From Gemmatimonadota bacterium (GTDB lineage: Bacteria > ARS69): 6,087 bases of DNA. Positions 1 through 5,754 of the stretch are shown here, piece by piece. The DNA is taken from positions 1-6,087 of the forward strand of contig BQJX01000192.1 in assembly GCA_021604925.1 (NCBI GenBank). Reading direction: 5' to 3'. How positions within the stretch are numbered: the first letter of the stretch is position 1; the number at the start of each line of letters is the position of its first letter. A program made the position numbers and the translations under genes. Under the pieces are notes generated by a model that saw nothing but the letters and a program-made list of their open reading frames with translations, was not told where the DNA came from and did not search any database.

Positions 1-701
1 CTGCCCTGCACGTGCAGGGACACCTTGCCGGAGACCGCCGTCTTGAGCGAGGCGCTGGCCACGGCGCGCAGATCGTCCAGCGGATCCGCCTTGGGTTGCA
101 CGAACGCCGTGAGGTCCACCGTCGTTCGATCGTTCACCCGACCGAGCAGACTCACGAACGTGGAGAAGCGCGCCGACACCTCCGTGGACTCTTCCTGGAT
201 CTTCTCCGCCTCCAGCATGGGCGTGAGGCCCCAGGATCCCTCCAGACGCTCCCGGCGAATCCAGTCCCACCGCGCTCCCACGCCAAACAGGTACCGCGCC
301 GTAAGCCGCTGGAAGCGATCGTGCTGGTGCTGCGCAAAGGCGATGGTCGCCCAGCGATCGTTGAGCCTGGCGTTGTGCCGGAGATGCGTGACCGAGGACT
401 CCTCGGTGGTGCTCCCGGCCGCCCGCGACCGGGTTCCGTCCACGAGGAACCGCCATCGCTGCGTGGTCCCCTGCCATTGGCCCCGCGCCGACCCGGTCAC
501 GGTGAGGTTCTCCGTGTTCCCTCCGGTGGCGCTGAAGAACGTGCCGACTCCGCCGGAGAGGCCCTCCTTCGATTCGAAGCCGCGCAGCGTGTTCAGGATC
601 TGGGACGACGCCGGCGCGGCGCCCGCTCCCCAGATCAAAAGCGCCATCATCACTGTTCGCACGACCGAATCTCTCGCGCCGCAGCCCTCTTCCACCCTCA
701 T
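1..701 (-). CDS. DUF481-like outer-membrane beta-barrel protein, 3' end cut off by window edge
   Basis: Translating the minus strand from 701 gives 233 open codons that leave the window without a stop. The protein has a hydrophobic export signal (about residues 14-34, VMMALLIWGAG followed by APASSQ, likely cut near Ser33-Gln34). After it come alternating short strands typical of the DUF481 (YdiY-like, 'salt-induced outer membrane protein') family: the GGNTENLTVTGSARGQW block (residues 60-76), the QHQHDRFQRLTARYLFGVGARW block (124-145) and a following SWGLTPMLEAEKI strand. Members are taken to be outer-membrane barrels of unknown transport role. The start is uncertain. ATG at 701 has GGGAG very close upstream. 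An in-frame GTG at 662 would give MRTVMMALL, a cleaner signal peptide without the acidic N-terminus, with GAGAG about 8 nt upstream. The gene is divergent from the membrane fusion gene at 860. The family call rests on remembered pattern, not a search. Confidence 0.72.
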   Translation of the reverse strand, partial: MRVEEGCGARDSVVRTVMMALLIWGAGAAPASSQILNTLRGFESKEGLSGGVGTFFSATGGNTENLTVTGSARGQWQGTTQRWRFLVDGTRSRAAGSTTEESSVTHLRHNARLNDRWATIAFAQHQHDRFQRLTARYLFGVGARWDWIRRERLEGSWGLTPMLEAEKIQEESTEVSARFSTFVSLLGRVNDRTTVDLTAFVQPKADPLDDLRAVASASLKTAVSGKVSLHVQG

Positions 702-780
702 CTCTCCCACCCCCGGGTTGGGCATCTCACCTGCACTCCTGACGTCCCTACGTGTACCTCTACTACACCCACTGCGCCGT

Positions 781-811
781 GGCCAAGGGCAACGCGTTTG
801 CCCCCTTGACC
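781..811. repeat. Imperfect inverted repeat, possible operator or hairpin
   Basis: The left arm CAAGGGCAA (784-792) is complementary to TTGCCC (798-803) plus TTG (806-808), with two extra C bases at 804-805 and a CGCGT centre (793-797). Beyond one mismatch (783/809) the arms continue with GG (781-782) against CC (810-811). The right arm overlaps the only reasonable -35-like element for the downstream gene (806-811). That position fits a repressor site or a structured transcript start, but the function is inferred. Confidence 0.4.
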
Positions 812-834
812 CGCCGGGCGGCCGAGCCGAGGAT
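806..834 (+). promoter_or_regulatory. Weak sigma-70-like promoter candidate for the membrane fusion gene
   Basis: TTGACC (806-811) matches five of six bases of the -35 consensus. It is followed after 17 bp by GAGGAT (829-834), which matches only three of six bases of the -10 consensus. Transcription would then begin near 840, just ahead of the GTG start at 860. The spacing is right and the position sensible, but the -10 is poor and this phylum's promoter consensus may differ. Confidence 0.22.
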
Positions 835-850
835 GGATGGTCCCCGTTCC

Positions 851-854
851 GGAG
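851..854 (+). promoter_or_regulatory. Shine-Dalgarno GGAG that favours the GTG start at 860
   Basis: GGAG lies 5 nt before GTG 860, a good spacing. The in-frame ATG at 833 has its GAGG directly abutting the start codon, and the ATG at 752 has no purine-rich site. This, together with the first membrane helix beginning about 7 residues after the GTG, is why 860 is preferred. Confidence 0.5.
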
Positions 855-859
855 CTGGT

Positions 860-3361
860 GTGAACCGATCGCGCGTCCTTCCCTACGGAATCGTCTTCCT
901 CTCCGGAGCCTGCGCCCTTGTCTACGAGATCGTGTGGACCCGCGTCTTCACGCCGGTGTTCGGGCTCAGCATCCACGCCACCACGGCGGTACTCTGCGCG
1001 TTCATGGCCGGACTCGGCCTGGGCAGCGCCGCGGCCCCGTCGATCCTCCGCCGCTGGCGGGGCTCGCGGTGGACGCTCTACGTGCTGCTGGAGATCGTGA
1101 TCGGGATCGGCGCGCTGCTGGTCCCGTTCGCGGCGGCCCCCATCACGGCGATCTACCTGGCCGCCACCGGCGACGGCGACCCCACGTTCCTGACGTCGCT
1201 CCTTCGGTTCGGACTGGCCATGCTGGCCATGGCGCTCCCGACGGTGGCGATGGGGCTCACGCTCCCGGTCCTGGTGCACGCGTTCCGGTCGATTGCCGCG
1301 GAGGATCGCGTCTCGAGTCGCCGGGTGGGCCTGCTGTACGGAGCCAACACGCTCGGCGCCGCCGTCGGCTGCGTGCTGGTCGGCTTCGTGCTGCTCTATC
1401 ACTACGGCGTGCTCGCCACAACCTACGCCACCGCCGCCACGAATCTCCTTCTGGCGGGGCTGGTCGCTGCGTTCCTCGCCCGCGGCGGCCCTGTTTCCGC
1501 AGTTGCGGATCCGGCGCCGGTGCCGGCCGCAGGGACCGCGCCGACGAGCCCGGACGGCGCGCCCAGACCCGGTACGATCCTCATCCTCTACGGCCTGATC
1601 GGATTCACGGCGCTCGCCTTCGAACTCTGCTGGTTCCGGATCCTTGTCTTCTACCTGCAGAGCGCCACCTATTCCTTCTCCGTGATGCTCACGCTGTATC
1701 TGCTGGGACTCGGCGCCGGGAGTCTCGTGTACTCCCGTTTCCTGGAGCAACGCCTTCAGTCCGCGTCGCCCGCCCGGGTTCTGGGGGCCGTGCAGGTGCT
1801 CATCGCGCTGATCGGAGCCGCCACGCTGCACGTGTACCAGTGGATTCCCGCGCTCTGGACCTGGATGATCGGCGGCCTGGGGGCGGACACCTGGTGGATC
1901 ATCCTTCTGCAGAAGGTGGTGGTGGCCGCACTCGTGATCCTTCCCACCACGTTCCTCTACGGGATCTCGTTTCCGCTGGTGGCCCGCCTCTACAAGCGCG
2001 GGCGGGCGGAGGACTCCCGGACCGTCGCGTTCCTCTACGGCGCCAATACGCTGGGCGCCATCGCCGGCACGCTGGTGGCCGGCTTTGTGCTGTTTGACAC
2101 CCTGGGCGTGCAGCGCTCGCTGGCCGTCCTGTCCGGTCTGAGTGCCGTCATCGGCGCCGCGTTTCTGGGGCGCGCGCTGCGATCCGGTGGGCGGCCCCGC
2201 GTCCTGTTCACGCTCGGGATCGGGTTGCTGGTCGTCACGCTCGTGGCCATCCCGGACCGCGCCCTGATCGCGGACTTCGAGCGACACACCGGCAAGGTGC
2301 TCTTCTACAAGGAGACGGCCGCCGACATCTGCTTCGTGCACGAGCGGGCGGGACACCGCGTGCTGGCGTTCGGCGACGGGCGGGGCGCGGCCGGATCCGC
2401 ACCGCTGGGCAACTACGCCAACCGGCTGCTTGCGTACTCCGCCATGGCGCTGAAGCCGGACGCCAAGGACGTACTCGTGATCAGCATGGGCGCGGGAAAC
2501 ACGGCCAGCGCGTTCGCGCAGTTTCCGATCGATCGGCTGGACATCGTGGACATCAGCGAGGGGCCGTTCGAGGCGGCCGCCTACTTCCCCACGAACCTGG
2601 CCGTGCTGGACGATCCGCGGGTGCACACCGTGGTGGAGGACGGGCGGAACTACCTGCTGCGCACGTCGCGGCAGTACGACATCATCCAGCTGGAACTCCC
2701 CACCCTGCACACGGCCGGGGTGGTCTACCTGTACACGACCGAGTTCTACGAGATCGCCCGGGATCGGCTCAAGGACGGCGGTCTGCTCTCGCAGTGGATC
2801 GACATCAACCAGACCGGACGACCCATCTCGCTGTCGCTGATCGGCACCATGCTGGACGTCTTTCCGAACTCCTCGGTCTGGTCGGACAACTGGTCCTGGT
2901 GGATCGCCGGCTCCAAGCAGGACGCGCCGCAAGCGCTGGACTACGAGGCCATCCGGAGCACGTTCGCGGATCCCAACGTGCGGCGGGATCTCCGGTCCGT
3001 GCAGTCCGGCCTGGAAGACACGCTCTCCAAGCTCGTCGCCGCCGGTCCCCTTCTCGAGGAGACCGTTCGCGACGCCCGCCGCATCACCGACGACCACACG
3101 GTGGCGGACTTCCTCGTTCCCAAGACGGACGCACCCAGCGCGTACGGCGGCGGCGTGGGCTACTACACCTCGCCGATGGCGGAGGTGTTCCACGAACGCT
3201 GGAAGAAGGACCGAAGCCGGCCGGTGCAGTTCCGGCGGCCGGAGTTCCACGATCCGCCGGCACGCAAGCGCAAGCGGGCGGAAGCGCTCGAGTCCATCGC
3301 CGGTGACCTGCCGCCTGCGAGCCTGGAACGCACCCGCGAGATCCGTGACGCCTCGCGCTAG
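860..3361 (+). CDS. Polytopic membrane protein fused to a spermidine-synthase-like domain
   Basis: From GTG 860 the protein has 833 residues (842 from ATG 833). The N-terminal ~465 residues hold about 13 hydrophobic segments in two related halves. Half one is about residues 1-206 and half two about 238-437, joined by an Ala/Pro-rich linker (208-238). Each half carries LYGANTLGA (Tyr160 and Tyr393) followed by a GFVL segment. The C-terminal part is a Rossmann fold like spermidine synthase: nucleotide loop SMGAGNT (542-548), acidic strand end DIVDIS (561-566), EDGRNYL (593-599), then YDIIQLELP (606-614). Known spermidine synthases have a catalytic Asp in a DxxDP loop after YDxI; here it reads QLELPTLHTAG, so aminopropyl transfer is doubtful. 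ITDDHTVADF (742-751) matches the usual family end, but about 80 more residues follow, including a basic patch PARKRKR. This fits the 'fused MFS/spermidine synthase' family, whose substrate is unknown. Its stop overlaps the stop of the convergent lipoprotein gene. Confidence 0.85.
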   Translation: MNRSRVLPYGIVFLSGACALVYEIVWTRVFTPVFGLSIHATTAVLCAFMAGLGLGSAAAPSILRRWRGSRWTLYVLLEIVIGIGALLVPFAAAPITAIYLAATGDGDPTFLTSLLRFGLAMLAMALPTVAMGLTLPVLVHAFRSIAAEDRVSSRRVGLLYGANTLGAAVGCVLVGFVLLYHYGVLATTYATAATNLLLAGLVAAFLARGGPVSAVADPAPVPAAGTAPTSPDGAPRPGTILILYGLIGFTALAFELCWFRILVFYLQSATYSFSVMLTLYLLGLGAGSLVYSRFLEQRLQSASPARVLGAVQVLIALIGAATLHVYQWIPALWTWMIGGLGADTWWIILLQKVVVAALVILPTTFLYGISFPLVARLYKRGRAEDSRTVAFLYGANTLGAIAGTLVAGFVLFDTLGVQRSLAVLSGLSAVIGAAFLGRALRSGGRPRVLFTLGIGLLVVTLVAIPDRALIADFERHTGKVLFYKETAADICFVHERAGHRVLAFGDGRGAAGSAPLGNYANRLLAYSAMALKPDAKDVLVISMGAGNTASAFAQFPIDRLDIVDISEGPFEAAAYFPTNLAVLDDPRVHTVVEDGRNYLLRTSRQYDIIQLELPTLHTAGVVYLYTTEFYEIARDRLKDGGLLSQWIDINQTGRPISLSLIGTMLDVFPNSSVWSDNWSWWIAGSKQDAPQALDYEAIRSTFADPNVRRDLRSVQSGLEDTLSKLVAAGPLLEETVRDARRITDDHTVADFLVPKTDAPSAYGGGVGYYTSPMAEVFHERWKKDRSRPVQFRRPEFHDPPARKRKRAEALESIAGDLPPASLERTREIRDASR

Positions 3362-4131
3362 CGCGCAACCGGTGGCGGCGCGAACACAACGGTGAGGCGC
3401 GGCTGCGAGGCGGCCGCAGCGTGTTCGCGGCTGTTGAAGCGCTTGGCGGTCTCCGGAGAGCTCTCATCTCCCAGGACGATCCACCCGTGATTGGTGGCGG
3501 CATCCTCCACCCAGCCTTGGACGTCCGCCACCAGCCCACTGGTGGACGACCAGCGATACGCTCCCAGGCCCGCCACCGGCACCGCCGCGGACGCGGTCGG
3601 GTCGAAGTCGCCACCCTCCGCGGTCCAGGGCAACGCATCGAACTCGCGATGGATCCAGGTGGCGTCGCCCGCCTCGGCCACGGCTCCCTGGCCCTCCTCC
3701 AGCTTGCCATCGGAACCGGCCTCTCCCCACGAGGCGGTGACCCGGTGCAGGGCGACGTCGAGCGGCTGTACGTTCCGGGCGCGCGAGCACTCCAGGTCGA
3801 GCCAGGCCGCCTGCACGACGGCGTCGCCCCGTGTCGTTCCCGAAAGATCGAAACGGAGCAACGCCCTTCGCACCTGATCGCCCGCGCTCTTTCCCGCGAA
3901 GATGAATGAACCCGCGCCGTTGCTCAGCACTCCGCCCGGGTGCTCATAGAGCGTGTTGTCCCGGTCCGCAGAGTAGGTGACCGTGTCGGGCGCCGCGGGC
4001 TCGCCGCCGGGATCCCCCCCATCGTCGTCCGGCGGGGCCACGTCCAGTTCCTTGCCCGGGTCGCTGCAACCCGCCATGAACAGCGGGAGCAGCGCACCGG
4101 CGAGGAGGAGTCGTCTCCGTCCGGATCTCAA
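3358..4131 (-). CDS. Lipoprotein with a DNRLRE-like domain
   Basis: This is a 257-residue protein. It begins with a basic stretch (RSGRRR), a hydrophobic core (LLLAGALLPLF) and a lipobox ending MAG-Cys22, so it should be cleaved and lipid-anchored. Residues 23-50 are an acidic Asp/Gly/Pro linker. Residues ~51-252 resemble the DNRLRE domain, a beta-sandwich found in secreted proteins: QVRRALLRFDLSG (86-98), an ASWGE turn (133-137), DATWIHREFDALPW (156-169), GGDFDPTASA, VADVQGWVEDAATNHGWIVLG (201-221) and a closing QPRLTVVF strand. The domain is often linked with carbohydrate-rich surfaces, but no catalytic residues are evident. The only usable start is TTG at 4131-4129; it overlaps the TGA of the CHRD gene (TTGA on the coding strand) and has no clear Shine-Dalgarno, which implies translational coupling. 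The gene ends at the shared CTAG. Confidence 0.82.
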   Translation of the reverse strand: MRSGRRRLLLAGALLPLFMAGCSDPGKELDVAPPDDDGGDPGGEPAAPDTVTYSADRDNTLYEHPGGVLSNGAGSFIFAGKSAGDQVRRALLRFDLSGTTRGDAVVQAAWLDLECSRARNVQPLDVALHRVTASWGEAGSDGKLEEGQGAVAEAGDATWIHREFDALPWTAEGGDFDPTASAAVPVAGLGAYRWSSTSGLVADVQGWVEDAATNHGWIVLGDESSPETAKRFNSREHAAAASQPRLTVVFAPPPVAR

Positions 4132-5210
4132 CGAAGCACGACGATCTGACGGGTCTGGCGTCCTTCCCGGCTGTCGAGACGGGCGAAGTAGACTCCCGCC
4201 GCGACGTCCTGGCCCAGATCATTGCGGGTGTCCCACGAAAGGACCCCGGAGCCCGCGGAGACTTCGTCGTAGATCCGGCGGATCACCCGGCCGCTCACGT
4301 CGTGGATGGTCACGGTGACGGGGCCGGATCGCGGCAGCGAATAGAGCAGGGCCACATTGCCGTGCGGGGCGGGGTTCGGCGCGGCCAGCAACGCCACGCC
4401 CGATCGGTCCGCGGGCACCGCGTCCACGCCGGTGGCCGGGTTCATCGGCAGGACCTGACCGCGAATTTCGCCACCTCCATCGAACGTGGAGTGGATGTTC
4501 ACGTAGGTCAGTCCCGAAAGGATGGCCGACTCGGTCGCTTCGGTGATCGCGGACGACCCGATCTTGGGGGAGCCGGCCGGCAGCCCGAAGAGCACGCCGG
4601 CGTTCGCCCCGATCGGCGCGGGACCGTGGATGTGGGCGGCCGTCTCCACGCCGGTCAGTCCCCAGAAGCGAATGTCGTACGCCACCGTGTTGCCGACGGT
4701 GTCGAGATCGAAAGAGGCAATCCCCTCTCCGCCCGGCGGGTTCGGCGGCACTTCCTGCAGCGGGTCGATCAACGCCACGAAGTCGGTCGCGGGATCCACC
4801 ACCACCTGCCCGCGGATCTCTCCGCCGCCGGCAAACGTGCTGTGGATGTTCACGTACGTGAGCCCGGCGAGAATGCTGGCCTCCTGGGCTTCGGCGTACG
4901 TGGCACTTCCAACCTTGGGCGAACCCAGCGGCAGACCGAACAGCACGCCCGCGTTGGCGCCGGGAGGCGCGAAGCCGTGAACGTGGGCAGCGGTCTCCAC
5001 GCCGGTCAGACCGGAGAACGTGATGTGGTAAAAGATGGTGTTCGTGGCGGTATCCACGATGAACTGGGCGGAGCCGGTGCCCGCGCTGCCATTCGCCGGC
5101 ACCTCTTGGGAGCCGTCAATCGAGGAAACCGTGAGGTGAGCCGCGCCGAAAACCGGGGGCGCTGCGACCAGAAGCAGAGACAGGACAGGGATCAGGGGCG
5201 TGCGACGCAT
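4128..5210 (-). CDS. Secreted protein with two CHRD domains and a FlgD-Ig / type A sorting-like C-terminus
   Basis: This is a 360-residue protein. ATG 5210 is supported by GGAGG (5217-5221) 6 nt upstream. A signal peptide (MRRTPLIPVLSLLLVAAPPVFG) is followed by two CHRD (chordin-like) domains at about 25-138 and 142-255. Each carries a GLTGVETAAHxHG core (His76/His78 and His193/His195), a YVNIHSTF strand and a GGGEIRGQV end. The 70-residue cores (67-136 and 184-253) are identical at 56 positions, so they arose by tandem duplication. After a short linker, residues ~277-360 form a C-terminal module: APNPAP, LLYSLPRSGPVTVTIHDVSG, GSGVLSWDTRNDLGQDVAAGVY, then QIVVLR. This matches the FlgD-Ig / T9SS type A sorting-like ends of FCB-group exported proteins. 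CHRD domains occur in bacterial secreted proteins but their ligand there is not known. The gene lies 119 bp downstream of the STAS gene and overlaps the lipoprotein start. Confidence 0.88.
   Translation of the reverse strand: MRRTPLIPVLSLLLVAAPPVFGAAHLTVSSIDGSQEVPANGSAGTGSAQFIVDTATNTIFYHITFSGLTGVETAAHVHGFAPPGANAGVLFGLPLGSPKVGSATYAEAQEASILAGLTYVNIHSTFAGGGEIRGQVVVDPATDFVALIDPLQEVPPNPPGGEGIASFDLDTVGNTVAYDIRFWGLTGVETAAHIHGPAPIGANAGVLFGLPAGSPKIGSSAITEATESAILSGLTYVNIHSTFDGGGEIRGQVLPMNPATGVDAVPADRSGVALLAAPNPAPHGNVALLYSLPRSGPVTVTIHDVSGRVIRRIYDEVSAGSGVLSWDTRNDLGQDVAAGVYFARLDSREGRQTRQIVVLR
4452..4661 (-). repeat. Second CHRD core repeat
   Basis: This encodes residues 184-253 of the CHRD protein. It aligns without gaps to the 4803-5012 copy, with 56 of 70 residues identical. 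The substitutions cluster in the middle of the unit (the stretch after GSPK), while the histidine motif and the NIHSTF strand are kept. Confidence 0.85.
4803..5012 (-). repeat. First CHRD core repeat
   Basis: This encodes residues 67-136 of the CHRD protein. Its period to the second copy is 351 bp (117 residues), the length of one whole CHRD domain, so the duplication unit was a complete domain. Confidence 0.85.
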
Positions 5211-5329
5211 GGGGTTCCTCCCAGGGAATCACGAGAGACGAGCACCACCCATCCGCGGAGTGGCTCGCTCTACAGAAACCGGGAAGGGACGCCAAGTACA
5301 TGAGCGGCCCGTCGCGAATGGACCCGACC
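5211..5329. promoter_or_regulatory. 119-bp spacer between the STAS gene and the CHRD gene
   Basis: It holds the strong ribosome binding site of the CHRD gene and an 8-bp palindrome, TCCGCGGA (5252-5259). The palindrome sits inside a loose stem formed by CGAGC and GCTCG with flanking bulges. No run of T follows on the minus strand, so it is not a clear intrinsic terminator. A promoter-like pair on the minus strand (TTGGCG at 5295-5290, TAGAGC at 5272-5267, 17 bp apart) is too weak to call. Readthrough from the STAS gene is therefore possible. Confidence 0.3.
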
Positions 5330-5671
5330 CTATCCGGTCGGCGGCTCCGAACGGAGGTCGAAGACGTCGGAGAGGCCGACCGTCTTGAAGAGCTTGTGGT
5401 AGCGCGGGCTCAGCCCCTCGATGCGGAGAACCCCGCCGCCGTTGCGCACCGACGAATGGGCCGCGCACAGCAGGCCGATCCCACCGCTGTCGATGCGATC
5501 CACCTTTTCCACGTCCACGATCACGGTGCGCGCACCGGCATCCACGTCCTTCTTCACCTCGGCCACGAATCGCGCGCCCGGATCTCCGTAGGACAGCGAT
5601 CCCGAGAGGCGATAGTGCGCCCGTCCGTTCTCGTCGGGTTCCGTTCGGTCAATCTCGAGATGGGCCCACAT
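5330..5671 (-). CDS. STAS-domain anti-sigma-factor antagonist
   Basis: This is a 113-residue single-domain protein, the usual length for SpoIIAA/RsbV-type antagonists. The hallmark is VDRIDSGGIGLL (residues 57-68), in which Ser62 is the predicted phosphorylation site. Before it lies the strand ARTVIVDV (47-54), and after it the GGGVLRIEGL strand (78-87) and the YHKLFKTVGLSDVF helix (91-104), all in family order. In known systems the unphosphorylated form binds an anti-sigma kinase and frees the sigma factor; phosphorylation on the Ser switches it off. ATG 5671 has AAGGGAG (5684-5678) with 6-nt spacing. The gene lies 83 bp downstream of a PP2C-type phosphatase gene on the same strand, which could reactivate it. 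No sigma factor or HPK-type kinase is visible, so the target is unknown; some STAS proteins act on other partners. Confidence 0.9.
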   Translation of the reverse strand: MWAHLEIDRTEPDENGRAHYRLSGSLSYGDPGARFVAEVKKDVDAGARTVIVDVEKVDRIDSGGIGLLCAAHSSVRNGGGVLRIEGLSPRYHKLFKTVGLSDVFDLRSEPPTG

Positions 5672-5754
5672 GCGTCACTCCCTTGTCCATGAGCGCGTTT
5701 CGCGCGGCGTGGCGCGCAGGATCCCCGCAAGCATAGCGGCCGGGCCCTCGGCTG
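5672..5754 (-). other. Spacer between the phosphatase and STAS genes, with two alternative short hairpins
   Basis: The 83 bp carry the STAS ribosome binding site. GCGCG (5693-5697) and CGCGC (5701-5705) form a perfect 5-bp stem with a 3-base loop. The same CGCGC could instead pair with GCGCG at 5712-5716. No T-tract is present, so I see no terminator. In DNA this GC-rich such stems arise often by chance. Confidence 0.25.

Larger units (their letters stand above)
702..859. promoter_or_regulatory. Divergent intergenic region between the DUF481-like gene and the membrane fusion gene
   Basis: This 158-bp region separates two genes transcribed away from each other, so it should carry promoters for both. 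The plus-strand frame stays open from an ATG at 752, but the residues it would add (MYLYYTHCAV onward) are not hydrophobic and resemble nothing known at the start of this family. I therefore treat 752-859 as non-coding leader. The region contains an imperfect inverted repeat (781-811), a weak plus-strand promoter-like pair (806-834) and a short 5-bp inverted repeat, GTGTA (752-756) with TACAC (764-768). No convincing minus-strand promoter was found. Confidence 0.55.

Noticed and set aside
752..768. GTGTA/TACAC inverted repeat in the divergent region
   Set aside because: A single 5-bp arm pair with a 7-base loop is expected by chance, and the longer repeat at 781-811 is a better operator candidate.
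752..859. N-terminal extension of the fusion protein from ATG 752
   Set aside because: It has no ribosome binding site, gives non-hydrophobic residues unlike the family start, and would run through the inverted repeat and the likely promoter.
25..2097. 690-codon plus-strand open frame across the DUF481-like gene and the first part of the fusion gene
   Set aside because: It spans two better-supported genes and an intergenic region, and its product is Arg/Pro-rich without any recognisable motif.
698..3250. 850-codon open frame on the minus strand opposite the membrane fusion gene
   Set aside because: It is antisense to a protein with clear membrane segments and Rossmann motifs. Its own translation is Arg/Gly/Gln/His/Asp-rich low-complexity sequence with no domain pattern, which is the usual shadow in high-GC DNA.
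3084..3909. Several open frames on both strands around the lipoprotein gene (for example 3421-3909 plus and 3084-3710 minus)
   Set aside because: They overlap the lipoprotein with its clear lipobox and domain pattern. The translations are Arg/Pro/Gly-rich shadows.
5230..5265. Possible intrinsic terminator after the STAS gene
   Set aside because: The stem (CGAGC with GCTCG plus bulges) is short and broken, and no T-tract follows on the minus strand.
5267..5295. Minus-strand promoter-like pair before the CHRD gene
   Set aside because: TTGGCG and TAGAGC each match only three of six consensus bases; the correct 17-bp spacing alone is not enough.
4302..5303. 333-codon plus-strand open frame opposite the CHRD gene
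   Set aside because: The repeated look of its product (recurring VDVHV and LHAGQ) is the antisense image of the duplicated CHRD domains.
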